Source of the DNA: Candidatus Binatia bacterium
Lineage (GTDB): Bacteria > Desulfobacterota > Binatia > UBA9968 > JAJDTQ01
NCBI GenBank assembly: GCA_022823055.1
Contig: JAJDXX010000183.1
Coordinates: forward strand, 1 to 34,193
Direction: 5' to 3'
DNA: 34,193 bases
How positions within the stretch are numbered: position 1 is the first letter of the stretch; the number at the start of each line of letters is the position of its first letter. Shown in pieces: positions 1-8,983 of the stretch. The position numbers were made by a program, and so were the translations under genes. The notes beneath the pieces are model-generated. The model had not been told where the DNA came from and searched no databases. It saw nothing but the letters and a program-made list of their open reading frames with translations.

Positions 1-1
1 G

Positions 2-307
2 GCCGCGGAAATCTCGAGCCCTTCGTGGCTACGCAACTTCACGTTCATCCTGCTGCCGTTGATCATACCGAGCCTGCTGGTGGGATGGATCTACGTGCTG
101 ACACTGTCGCTCAAGGTGCTGTCGCTGCCCATCCTGCTGTCGCACGTGGGCACGGAGGTGCTCCCGGTGGTGATCTTCAGCCTGTACGAGAGCGGCGAGT
201 ATCCGCAACTGTGCGCCATGGGCGTGATCCTGATCGTCGGCATCGCTTTCATCGGAGCCGTGGCGAAGCTCTTGAGCCTGCGCTTCGGCGTGCACGCGGG
301 AGATTGA
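2..307 (+). CDS. ABC transporter permease (Fe3+/spermidine-putrescine type), C-terminal part, truncated by window start
   Basis: Frame open from nt 2 (AAEISSPSWLRNFTFILLPLIIPSLLVGWIYVLTLSLKVLSLPILLSHVGTEVLP...); hydrophobic and clearly similar to the C-terminus of the permease at 2674-4380. Confidence 0.85.
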   Translation, partial: AAEISSPSWLRNFTFILLPLIIPSLLVGWIYVLTLSLKVLSLPILLSHVGTEVLPVVIFSLYESGEYPQLCAMGVILIVGIAFIGAVAKLLSLRFGVHAGD

Positions 308-313
308 AGCGGC

Positions 314-1414
314 ATGATCGAAGTCAGCCATCTGCTGAAGACCTTCGCGGGCGGTGACGTGAGGGCCGTGGACGACGTGAGCTTCACCGTCGCCGCCGGC
401 ACCATCTTCACGCTGCTCGGACCGTCCGGCTGCGGCAAGACCACGACGCTGCGCTCCGTGGCCGGGCTCGAACGCCCCGACGCCGGCGCCATCCGGCTGT
501 TCGACGAGACCGTCTTCTCGTCGGACGCGCGCGTCTTCGTGCATCCGTACCGGCGCCGCGTCGGCATGGTGTTCCAGTCCTACGCCATCTGGCCTCACAT
601 GACGGTGATGCAGAACGTGGCCTACCCTCTGCGGGGCCGGGAGTTCAGCCGCGGCGAGATCCGCGAGCGCGCCCTCAAGGCCCTGGAAATGGTCAACCTC
701 GGAGAGCTGACGGAGCGTCCGGCGCCTGCCCTTTCCGGCGGACAGCAGCAGCGCGTGGCGTTGGCCCGGGCCATCGCCGGCGATCCCAGGATCCTGCTGC
801 TGGACGAGCCCCTGTCGAACCTCGACGCCAAGCTGCGGGAGGAAATGCGCGGGCAGATCCGTCAACTGCAGCGGAAGCTGGGCCTCACCTCCCTCTACGT
901 CACCCACGACCAAGTGGAAGCCCTCTCGCTGTCCGACGTCATCGCCATCATGGACGGTGGCAAGCTCATCGAGATGGGCACGCCGCGCGACGTGTACCTC
1001 CATCCCCGTAGCCGCTTCGCGGCCCAGTTCGTGGGCCTGACCAACGTGGTCCCCGGCCGCTGGCAGGCAACGGAGGAGCACGGCCTCGCCCGCGTCGAAA
1101 CGCCCTTCGGACCCATCCGCTACGCCGCCGCCGAGAGCGAATCGTTCGCCGCGGAGGATGCCGTCCTGGTGTTGATCCGGCCCGAAAACATCCGGCTGTC
1201 TCCCGGTTCGGCCGCGGGCGACAGCAACGCGTGGAGCGGGCGCGTGGCCTCCACCACGTTCCTGGGCGAGTTCATCGACTGCGAGGTCGCGTGCGGCGAC
1301 CGCATGGTCCGGGCGCGCGTGAGCCCATTTCATGGCGTCGAGGAAGGGGCCGAAGTACAGCTTCGGGTGGAGCCCGACCGGTGCTCGGTGATCGCGGATT
1401 CCCCTGCCATGTGA
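314..1414 (+). CDS. ABC transporter ATP-binding protein (PotA/FbpC/AfuC-like)
   Basis: Walker A GPSGCGKTT, signature LSGGQQQRVALARA, Walker B ILLLDEPLSNLD, H-loop VTHDQVEAL, C-terminal TOBE-like region. Confidence 0.95.
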   Translation: MIEVSHLLKTFAGGDVRAVDDVSFTVAAGTIFTLLGPSGCGKTTTLRSVAGLERPDAGAIRLFDETVFSSDARVFVHPYRRRVGMVFQSYAIWPHMTVMQNVAYPLRGREFSRGEIRERALKALEMVNLGELTERPAPALSGGQQQRVALARAIAGDPRILLLDEPLSNLDAKLREEMRGQIRQLQRKLGLTSLYVTHDQVEALSLSDVIAIMDGGKLIEMGTPRDVYLHPRSRFAAQFVGLTNVVPGRWQATEEHGLARVETPFGPIRYAAAESESFAAEDAVLVLIRPENIRLSPGSAAGDSNAWSGRVASTTFLGEFIDCEVACGDRMVRARVSPFHGVEEGAEVQLRVEPDRCSVIADSPAM

Positions 1415-1438
1415 CCCCAACCCCCACAGGAGCCCAAG

Positions 1439-2662
1439 ATGACCGATTTGTATCCCTACCCTCGATTCTCCCTCGCCGAGAGGGACCGGCGCTGGAAGGC
1501 CGTGCGCGCGCGCATGGCCGAGCAGAGACTGGACGTCATCGTTACCCCGCAGAACACCGGCCACTCCATGGACTTCCAGTCCAACACCCGCTACCTGACC
1601 CACTGCGGCGGCGGCGGCGACGCGGACATCGCCGCCGTCTTCCCCCTGGATGGAGACGTCACCGTGCTCGCCACCTCCGCGGCCGCGCGCTGGCCCAACG
1701 TACAGGACTGGACCCACGACATCCGCGAGGCGCGGCGGCGCTACGGCGACCTCATCGTGGAGCGGCTGCGCGAGCTGGACGTCGATTCCGGACGCATCGG
1801 CATCACCGGGCTGGGCGAGACCAGGGGTACGCGCACGCCCGAGGGAACGATCCTCCACGGCACCTGGAAGACCATCCGCGAGGCGTTTCCGCGCGCCGAA
1901 CTGGTGGACGCCACCGCGATCCTGACCGACGTGCGCTACACCAAGAGCGCGGAGGAGATCGAGGTCCTGACCCAGTCCATGGCAATCATCGAGTCGGCTT
2001 ACGAGGCCGAGATCGAGGCGGCACGCCCGGGCGTGAAGGACTGGGAAGTGTGGGCGGCCACCCAGTATGCGCTCATGCGCAACGGCTCCGAGATGCCCGT
2101 CCACTGCAACTGGGTGTCGGGCAAAAACCCCGTGCGTACGCTGACCCGCCCGAGCATGCGCATCCTGGAACGCGGCGACCTCATCATCAACGAGGTGGAG
2201 GCATCGTGGATCGGCTACCGCTCCCAAGGGGTCCAGCCCGTTTTCGTCGAGGTCGCCGACCCCGTGCACATAGAGCTGATCAAGGTGCAACGGGAGATAT
2301 TCCACGAGTTGATGGAGGCCTTGAAGCCCGGCACCACGGTGGCGGAACTGGCCCGCCTCACGGGGGAAAGCGCGGAGCGAGCGGCGCCGTCTGCCGGTCC
2401 CGCCGCCGGCGCCCAGGGCAAGCTCACCATGCACGGCCGCGGCGCGGGTGACGACGGCCCCATCATCACGGGCACGGCGCGCGACCCGGAGCAGCTCAAG
2501 GTGGCGCTGCGGGAGAACATGGTGTTCATCTGCAAGCCCTCGGCCGTCAGCGCCGACGGCAAGTCCATCTCCACGTGGGGCGACACCGTGGTGGTGACCC
2601 CGGACGGAGGCCGGCGGCTGGGCAAGCGCGCGCACGATCTCGCCGTCGCTCGGGGGAGCTGA
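1439..2662 (+). CDS. M24-family (pita-bread fold) Xaa-Pro peptidase/creatinase-like protein, metal ligands largely not conserved
   Basis: N-terminal creatinase-type domain (FSLAERDRRWKAVRARMAEQRLDVIVTPQNTGHSMDF) and C-terminal M24-like order (GDLIINEVEASWIGY...MHGRGAG...NMVFICKPS...GDTVVVTPDG). Confidence 0.85.
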   Translation: MTDLYPYPRFSLAERDRRWKAVRARMAEQRLDVIVTPQNTGHSMDFQSNTRYLTHCGGGGDADIAAVFPLDGDVTVLATSAAARWPNVQDWTHDIREARRRYGDLIVERLRELDVDSGRIGITGLGETRGTRTPEGTILHGTWKTIREAFPRAELVDATAILTDVRYTKSAEEIEVLTQSMAIIESAYEAEIEAARPGVKDWEVWAATQYALMRNGSEMPVHCNWVSGKNPVRTLTRPSMRILERGDLIINEVEASWIGYRSQGVQPVFVEVADPVHIELIKVQREIFHELMEALKPGTTVAELARLTGESAERAAPSAGPAAGAQGKLTMHGRGAGDDGPIITGTARDPEQLKVALRENMVFICKPSAVSADGKSISTWGDTVVVTPDGGRRLGKRAHDLAVARGS

Positions 2663-2673
2663 AAAGCGCGGGC

Positions 2674-4380
2674 ATGGGACAGATCACCCGACTCCTGACC
2701 TGGGACAACCTTTTCCTCGGCGGCGTCGTCCTTGCGGTCATCTACCTGGCCATCATCCCCGTGGCCGTGATGATCTTCGGGAGCCTGCAAAGCGGCCTGC
2801 CGGGGACCTTCACGCCGCTCACCGTGCGCAACTACGTCGCCGCCTTCGGCGAGCCCCTGCTCTACCGCTCCATCGGCAACACCCTCGTCTACTCCGTGGG
2901 CGCGGGGATCATCTCGTTTTCCCTGGGAACCTACCTCGCCTGGCTCACCGAGCGCACGGACGTGCGCTTCAAGGGTTTCATCTACGTCTCCGTGCTCACC
3001 GCGATGATGATCCCCGGGGTGCTCTTCACCATCTCCTGGATCCTGCTGATCTCGCCCCGGGCGGGCTTGGTGAACGTGTACCTGAACGCGCTCTTCGGCG
3101 TCGGCGAAGGCCTCATCGACCCCTACGGCATGGCGGGCATGATCTTCGTCTCGGGCATCGACGACTTCTACACGCCCTTTCTCTTCATGGCGGCGGCCTT
3201 CCGTTCCATGGACCCGGCGCTGGAGGAAGCCTCGACCATCGCGGGGGCGGGCACCCGCACTACGTTCTTTCGCGTGACGCTGCGCCTGATGATGCCGGCG
3301 GCCCTGGGGGTGTGGCTGCTGATCTTCATTCGCGGCCTCGAGGACTTCGAGGTGCCCGCGCTGCTGGGGATCCCGGTGGGGACCTACGTCCTGTCCACCG
3401 AGATCTACCTGACGGTGCGGCGCCCTCCTTCCGATTTCAACATGGCCGCCACCTACTCGATGTTCTACCTGGGCGTGGCCATGCTCGGGCTGTACCTCTA
3501 TCATCGCTGGACCCGCGCATCGGACAGCTACGCCGTCATCTCGGGCAAGGGCTACCAGCCGCGGGTGACGTCCCTGGGCCGCTGGCGCCCCTTCGCCACG
3601 CTGAGCGCCATGGGACTCCTGGCCGTCGCCGTCTACCTGCCGCTGGTGGTGCTCGCCTGGACCTCGTTCCTGCCGTGGTACGGCCCTCCGTCCGCGGCCC
3701 TGGCCAAGGCCATGACCCTGGAGAACTACCTGTGGCTCGCCGAGGACGACCTGGTGCTGTCGTCACTCAAGAACAACCTCATCGTGGGCTTCGCGGCCGC
3801 CGCCGTGGTGACGCTGTTCGCCGCGGTGGTGGCGTGGATCGTCATCCGCACCCGCCTTCCGGGCCGGCGCCTGCTGGACGGGCTGGCATTCTCCGGCACC
3901 GCTTACCCCAGCATGGTGCTGGGGCTGGCGCTGATCTGGTTCTACCTGACGGTGCCGATACCGATCTACGCCACCCTCTGGATCCTGATCATCGCCTACG
4001 TGACCAAGCGGCTGCCGGTCTCCGTGCGCATCTGCTCCGCGGTGCTGGTGCAGGTGAACCGGGAACTGGAGGAGGCGTCCTCGGTGGCCGGCGCCGGGTT
4101 CCTGCGGACCTTCACCCGGGTGGTGCTGCCCCTGCTGGTCCCGGGACTCTTCGTGAGCTTCGCCACCACCCTGACCATCTCCTTCAAGGCCCTTTCCATT
4201 CCGATCCTGCTGGGCCACGCGGGCACGGAACTCATGCCTCTGCTCATCTTCGACCTGTTCGAATCGGGCGAGTACCCCAAGGTGGCGGCCCTTGGAGTCG
4301 CCACCATTGTCGTGATAACGTTTGCCACGGCCGCCGCCAGACTGGCGAGCCGAAGGGTGGGTGTCACGGCGCCGGGTTAG
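2674..4380 (+). CDS. ABC transporter permease with two fused transmembrane permease domains (iron(III)-type)
   Basis: Two copies of EAA-type motif (LEEASTIAGAGTRTTFFRVTLRLMMPA; LEEASSVAGAGFLRTFTRVVLPLLVPG); many TM segments. ATG at 2674 preferred over the upstream ORF start at 2575. Confidence 0.92.
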   Translation: MGQITRLLTWDNLFLGGVVLAVIYLAIIPVAVMIFGSLQSGLPGTFTPLTVRNYVAAFGEPLLYRSIGNTLVYSVGAGIISFSLGTYLAWLTERTDVRFKGFIYVSVLTAMMIPGVLFTISWILLISPRAGLVNVYLNALFGVGEGLIDPYGMAGMIFVSGIDDFYTPFLFMAAAFRSMDPALEEASTIAGAGTRTTFFRVTLRLMMPAALGVWLLIFIRGLEDFEVPALLGIPVGTYVLSTEIYLTVRRPPSDFNMAATYSMFYLGVAMLGLYLYHRWTRASDSYAVISGKGYQPRVTSLGRWRPFATLSAMGLLAVAVYLPLVVLAWTSFLPWYGPPSAALAKAMTLENYLWLAEDDLVLSSLKNNLIVGFAAAAVVTLFAAVVAWIVIRTRLPGRRLLDGLAFSGTAYPSMVLGLALIWFYLTVPIPIYATLWILIIAYVTKRLPVSVRICSAVLVQVNRELEEASSVAGAGFLRTFTRVVLPLLVPGLFVSFATTLTISFKALSIPILLGHAGTELMPLLIFDLFESGEYPKVAALGVATIVVITFATAAARLASRRVGVTAPG

Positions 4381-4485
4381 AAGCCCGCGCCGCGGAAGAT
4401 TGGTTGCATTGTCATGCCCTGTTGCGTTGGTCATTCCCGCTTGTCGGGCTGTGTTGAAACTCATGAGGCAGGGGACCCTTCAAAT

Positions 4486-4586
4486 CGTCATTCCCGCGGA
4501 AGCGGGAATCCAGGGGTGGAGAGGAGCAAAACGGCGTGTTTCCCGCGCCTCGCCCCGCCTGGATTCCCGCTTCCGCGGGAATGACG
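4486..4586. repeat. 101-bp element with perfect 29-bp terminal inverted repeats, each containing a dRS3-like ATTCCC-N8-GGGAAT core
   Basis: CGTCATTCCCGCGGAAGCGGGAATCCAGG (4486-4514) and its exact reverse complement CCTGGATTCCCGCTTCCGCGGGAATGACG (4558-4586). Confidence 0.9.
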
Positions 4587-4665
4587 TAACCGGTAGGTTG
4601 TTGCCTCGGGAGTTTTGAGACAGCCTCTTGTGCGGAACGACGAACGCGGGCCAAGGAGAGTCGAA

Positions 4666-5748
4666 ATGCGAACTTCAATCCGTTGGATACTGCTGGTCAT
4701 GCTTGCATTTCCCGGAACCGCCTGGGCCGGCGCCCAGGACGTCCTGCCGTCCCTGGAAGGCCTCACGCCCGAGCAACGACACGAACGGCTCGTGGCAGGT
4801 GCGAAGAAGGAGGGACAGGTGATGCTCTACTCGTCCTCGGGTCGGAGCACCATCAAGGCCGTTACCAAGGCGTTCGGCAAGAAATACCCGTTTCTCAACG
4901 TCCAGTTCCTCAAGAAGGGCGGCTCCTCCCTCTTCAAGGTGATCTTGCTGGAGCAACAGGGCGGGCAGAACCTGGCGGACGTCTTCTGGGCGGGCAGCAC
5001 CACCGTGGGGCCGTTGCTCAAGCAAACCAAGGTCCTGATGCGCTACGTCTCGCCGGAAAGCGGCGCCATCGCCGCTACCTTCAAGGACAAGGACGGCCTC
5101 TGGACGGGCACGCGCGTGTCCGTGCCCGGCTTCGTCTATCACAAGGGCAAGGTGCCCGGGGACAAGGTCCCCAAGAGCTACCAGGACCTGCTGGACCCCT
5201 TCTGGAAGGGTAACATGTCCGCCGACACGAACCGGGGCCGGGCGACGGTGGCCCTCGTGGAAGGCATGGGCTGGGAGCGCGCGGACGAGTTCCAGCGCAA
5301 GCTGGCGGCCCAGGACATGCGGCTGCAGCGCGGCCGCACCAAGCGCATGCAACTGGTGCTGGCGGGCGAGTCCCTGGGAACGTTCGACGTGAACGCCGAC
5401 GGCGTGGCCGACAAGATCAGGAAGGGAGCGCCGCTCGACTACGTGCTGCTGCCGCCCACGGTCTTGTCGGTGACCTCGGTGGCCATGCCCGGCAACTCGC
5501 CCCACCCGCACGCCGCGCTGCTGCTGTACGACTACATCCTGTCGGCCGAGGGACAGAAGGTCCTCGCCGGCGCGCGCAACGTGCCGGTGCGGGACGGCGT
5601 CTCCACGAACGACAAGGAGCTGGCCCGGCGCTACGCCGACTTGCGCAAGTCGAAGAAGTTCGTCGTGCAGTCGCCGGGCAATTATGACCCCGAGGTCGAG
5701 GACCGCTACGACCGCATGTACATCAAGAACGTCGTCCGGAAGCAGTGA
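4666..5748 (+). CDS. Extracellular solute-binding protein of ABC transporter (iron(III)/family 1 type)
   Basis: Signal peptide MRTSIRWILLVMLAFPGTAWAGA, then EKKEGQVMLYSSS-like region (AKKEGQVMLYSSSGRSTIKAVTKAFGKKYP); SD AAGGAG upstream of ATG 4666. Confidence 0.9.
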   Translation: MRTSIRWILLVMLAFPGTAWAGAQDVLPSLEGLTPEQRHERLVAGAKKEGQVMLYSSSGRSTIKAVTKAFGKKYPFLNVQFLKKGGSSLFKVILLEQQGGQNLADVFWAGSTTVGPLLKQTKVLMRYVSPESGAIAATFKDKDGLWTGTRVSVPGFVYHKGKVPGDKVPKSYQDLLDPFWKGNMSADTNRGRATVALVEGMGWERADEFQRKLAAQDMRLQRGRTKRMQLVLAGESLGTFDVNADGVADKIRKGAPLDYVLLPPTVLSVTSVAMPGNSPHPHAALLLYDYILSAEGQKVLAGARNVPVRDGVSTNDKELARRYADLRKSKKFVVQSPGNYDPEVEDRYDRMYIKNVVRKQ

Positions 5749-5752
5749 CGCC

Positions 5753-6742
5753 ATGCCGCGTTACCTGTCTTATGACGACACCTTGCGCATCGACCTCGAT
5801 CTCGAAGAGATCATCACGGCCTTCGAGGAGGCGCACCGGCGCGTTGCCGACGGTGAGGGGGTCTACAGCCCGCGGCTGAGGCTGGTCTATCCCCCGCTGT
5901 CCGGGAACGGCGCCGGGCGTCCATGGCGCCAGAACCTGCGGATTCTGCCGGGGATCGTCTCCGGCCTGGGAGCCGGCGTGCGCGTCGGCGGCTCGCGCGC
6001 GAGAGAGGGCAGCGGCGGTTCCTTCCTGCTGCTGTTCGACTTCGACACCATGACGCCGGCGGCCATCATCTCCGACCACATGGTTCACGGATTGCGCAGC
6101 GGCATCCCCAACGGCATGGCAGCCAGGCGCCTGGCGCTTAAAGACGCACGGGTTCTGGGCGTCATCGGTTCCGGACGGATCGCTCGGTGGGGCACCCGGG
6201 CGGTGTGCGCCGTGCGCTCCATCGAGCGCATCCACGTGTTCAGCCCGACGCCGGAGCATCGCCGGGACTATGCCCGCGCCATGCAGGAGGAGCTGGGGAT
6301 CGAGACCATCGCATGGGAGGACCCGCGCACGGCGGTGGCGGACGCGGACATCGTCGTCGCCGCCACCAACACCACCACGGGACCGATCCTGAGCGGCGGC
6401 TGGCTCAAGTCGGGCTGCACGGTGATCTACAACACGCCGGAGGAAATCGACGTCGAGACGGCCCGCATAGCCCGCATCGTGGTCGGCCTCAAGGAAGAGA
6501 TCATGGGCCACCTGCCGCCCTACGAGGCCGTCGAGACCCTGATGGCCTCCGGCGAGCTGACCGACGCGGACATCTCCTGCGAGATCACCGACGTGCTCCT
6601 GGGCCGGAAGCCCGGCAGACAGTCTCCGGAAGACGTCATCGCTTACCTGAATCCCGGTTGCGGCATCTACGACACCGCGGTGGCGTCTTACTTCCACCGC
6701 AAGGCCGAGGAACAGGACATCGGCACTGTGCTGCCCGTCTAG
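5753..6742 (+). CDS. Ornithine cyclodeaminase / mu-crystallin family protein
   Basis: Rossmann region VLGVIGSGRIARWGTRAVCAVRSIERIHVFSPTPEHR and ADIVVAATNTTTGPIL; start ATG 5753. Confidence 0.9.
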   Translation: MPRYLSYDDTLRIDLDLEEIITAFEEAHRRVADGEGVYSPRLRLVYPPLSGNGAGRPWRQNLRILPGIVSGLGAGVRVGGSRAREGSGGSFLLLFDFDTMTPAAIISDHMVHGLRSGIPNGMAARRLALKDARVLGVIGSGRIARWGTRAVCAVRSIERIHVFSPTPEHRRDYARAMQEELGIETIAWEDPRTAVADADIVVAATNTTTGPILSGGWLKSGCTVIYNTPEEIDVETARIARIVVGLKEEIMGHLPPYEAVETLMASGELTDADISCEITDVLLGRKPGRQSPEDVIAYLNPGCGIYDTAVASYFHRKAEEQDIGTVLPV

Positions 6743-6789
6743 TGGCCTGCCGATTGACCGGACGCCCCGCCAGCCCGGTACCGTAAGCG

Positions 6790-8004
6790 ATGACAGGGAA
6801 GCCCACGTCCTCCCGCGGCGCACTCGTCCATCGCGGCTTCCGCTCGCTGTGTCTGGCCATTCTGGCCACGTCCTTCGGCTTCTACATCCAGCGAACCATC
6901 GAGCTGTGGCTCATCTACGAGTTGACCGGCTCAGCCTTGCACCTGGGGTTCACGGGACTGGTGCGCGGGATTCCCGTCTTCGTTCTCTCTCCGTTCGGCG
7001 GCGTCCTCGCCGACCGCATCGACCGCCGCCGGTTCGTGATCCTGGTGCAGGCCGGCAACGGCGTGGTCAATGCCGCGTTGGCGTTCCTGGCGATCACGGG
7101 GCTGATCGAGGTCTGGCACATCTACTTCTCGGGCTTCATGAACGCATCGTTGAACGCCCTCGGCGCGCCCGCCCGAAATGCGATGGTACCGGGCCTGGTG
7201 CCTCGGGAGACCCTCTTGAACGCCCTTTCGTACACGGCCATGAGCCGGAAAATGTCCCAGCTCTGGGGGCCCGTCCTCACCGGCTTTCTCATCGTCTGGC
7301 TCGGCTCCGGCCTGACCTATGCTCTCAACGGCTGCGTCTACTTCTCGGCCGCGTTGCTGGTGGCGGCGGTTCACTACGTTTCGGACACGTCCGGCGTCCG
7401 CGAGTCGCCGCTCCGAAGCCTGAAGGAGGGGTTCGGGTTCGTTCGCCGGGAAGCTGCGGTGTGGATCTTTCTCGCCATGGAGCTCGTCACCGTCTACATC
7501 GGGAGCTATCGGGCCCTGCTGCCGATCTTCGTGACCGCCCTGGGCGCGGGCGCCGAAGCCTTCGGCCTCCTTCTATCCTCGGCAGCCGGCGGCGCGATCC
7601 TCGGCGTCGCCGTGATCATGTCCCTGGGCAACCTTCGGTACAAGGGGCTTTGGGTGGCGTTCAGTCTCTTCGCCTATGCCGCCTCCCTCGTGGTGCTGGC
7701 GCTGTCGGGCTGGTTCCTGCTGGCCATAGCCGCGGTGTTCGTGCTCGGCCTGTTCGAAGCGGTGCAGATGGTGCTCTGCAACGCCATCGTCCAAACCGCC
7801 ACGCCCGACAGGCTGAGGGGACGGGTCCTGAGCTTCCAGCGCATGATGGGCGTCGGCGGCACGAGCATGGGCGAAGCGCAGTCGGGCTTTGTCGCCGCGT
7901 TTCTGGGAGCCCCCCTGACCCTGATCGCCGGCGCCGCCATCGGCGCCGTGACCACGCTAGGACTCATGGCCTTCAAGCGGGAGGTCCGCAGGGCGGACTT
8001 GTGA
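6790..8004 (+). CDS. MFS transporter (EntS-like exporter subfamily)
   Basis: About 12 hydrophobic segments; ...FVLSPFGGVLADRIDRRRFVILVQ... motif A-like; TPDRLRGRVLSFQRM typical of the EntS/MFS_3 type. Confidence 0.88.
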   Translation: MTGKPTSSRGALVHRGFRSLCLAILATSFGFYIQRTIELWLIYELTGSALHLGFTGLVRGIPVFVLSPFGGVLADRIDRRRFVILVQAGNGVVNAALAFLAITGLIEVWHIYFSGFMNASLNALGAPARNAMVPGLVPRETLLNALSYTAMSRKMSQLWGPVLTGFLIVWLGSGLTYALNGCVYFSAALLVAAVHYVSDTSGVRESPLRSLKEGFGFVRREAAVWIFLAMELVTVYIGSYRALLPIFVTALGAGAEAFGLLLSSAAGGAILGVAVIMSLGNLRYKGLWVAFSLFAYAASLVVLALSGWFLLAIAAVFVLGLFEAVQMVLCNAIVQTATPDRLRGRVLSFQRMMGVGGTSMGEAQSGFVAAFLGAPLTLIAGAAIGAVTTLGLMAFKREVRRADL

Positions 8005-8014
8005 CCGGTCGGAA

Positions 8015-8983
8015 TCAGCCGGGAATTCCCACCAAGGACAGGATGCGTGAACGAAAGTCGCGAAACTCGTCGCCTTCGCCGCGCTTGAGTTCGGATATCC
8101 GGTAGAAGCGATTGGTTGACGGAGACTCCCTGCTCGCCATCTCCAGGTCGATGTTGTCCACGTTGACGATGGTCCAACATTCGACGAAGCCGGCTTGTCT
8201 GGCCTTCTGGTGGCTTTTCTCGGCCTCGCCTATGCGGTTGTGGATGTTGGAGAAGTCCGTGCCGGACTTGACCTCAATGGCGATGACGTTTCGATGCTCC
8301 TCGGGAGCCAACTCTTCCACGATGACGATATCGGGATCGGCAGCGAACTGGATCGTCACGTTTCGGCCAGAAGCGTTGTTGATGTCGAGCCGCTTGCTGC
8401 TCTGCCTTTGGATGCTCTCCTTCACCACTTCCCGGATGGCGTCGAAGACGACCACGATGCCCGCGCTGCCCTTTCTGACGTTCGCCCCTCCACGCAGTTG
8501 CGGTCCCAAGGTCAGCAACGTCAAGTCGTCGAGGAATTGTGGTTGGATATCCTCTTCGTCAAGGGCCTCCAACAACAGGGAGGCACAACGGCTCATGCCT
8601 GCACAAAGGTCGGGCAGCAACTCGTCTTGCCGGGAAGAAAGCGCACCGCTGTCTTCCATGCTCTTGAACTGCCCAGCGCCGCCACCGCTGCCGTAGAAGG
8701 CCTTCTGGCTGAAACCGAGCAGTAGCCTGTAGTAGCCAAGAAGCCGCGGGTTCCTGCGAAGCAGGCAGGGGACGGGGAACAGAAGCTCCCCCCGCAGACC
8801 ATGCACCGCTAGACGCTTGAGGTCCACTTCGCTCACGGAATCGCGCAGTTCCGCGTCAATCTCGTGCAGAGACGCCTCCCGGACGGTTGCCAGGAGTGCC
8901 TGCTGCAACAGTTGACTGCGGATTGTCTTCAACAACCTGGAAAAGTCGATCTGCAATTCGGGCGGGGGTAGGTCGATCATCAC
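8015..8983 (-). CDS. Type II restriction endonuclease, XcyI-family-like
   Basis: PD-(D/E)XK pattern DPDIVIVEE...NVIAIEVKSGTD; LLGYYRLLLGFSQKAFYG; immediately downstream of and coupled to a beta-class DNA methyltransferase. Start may be GTG 8983 or ATG 8980. Confidence 0.7.
   Translation of the reverse strand: MMIDLPPPELQIDFSRLLKTIRSQLLQQALLATVREASLHEIDAELRDSVSEVDLKRLAVHGLRGELLFPVPCLLRRNPRLLGYYRLLLGFSQKAFYGSGGGAGQFKSMEDSGALSSRQDELLPDLCAGMSRCASLLLEALDEEDIQPQFLDDLTLLTLGPQLRGGANVRKGSAGIVVVFDAIREVVKESIQRQSSKRLDINNASGRNVTIQFAADPDIVIVEELAPEEHRNVIAIEVKSGTDFSNIHNRIGEAEKSHQKARQAGFVECWTIVNVDNIDLEMASRESPSTNRFYRISELKRGEGDEFRDFRSRILSLVGIPG

Noticed and set aside
29-2635. 868-aa minus-strand ORF opposite the ABC ATPase and M24 genes
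   Set aside because: GC-rich shadow ORF; composition (H, R, D, G rich, no motifs) reflects the antisense of well-supported plus-strand genes.
4322-4678. Small ORFs containing VIPAEAGIQ...LDSRFRGND on both strands (also 10773-11009)
   Set aside because: Translation of the dRS3-like DNA repeats; a known type of spurious ORF.
8018-8028. GGGAATTCCC palindrome between the convergent MFS and endonuclease genes
   Set aside because: Too short and without a T-tract to support a terminator or operator call.
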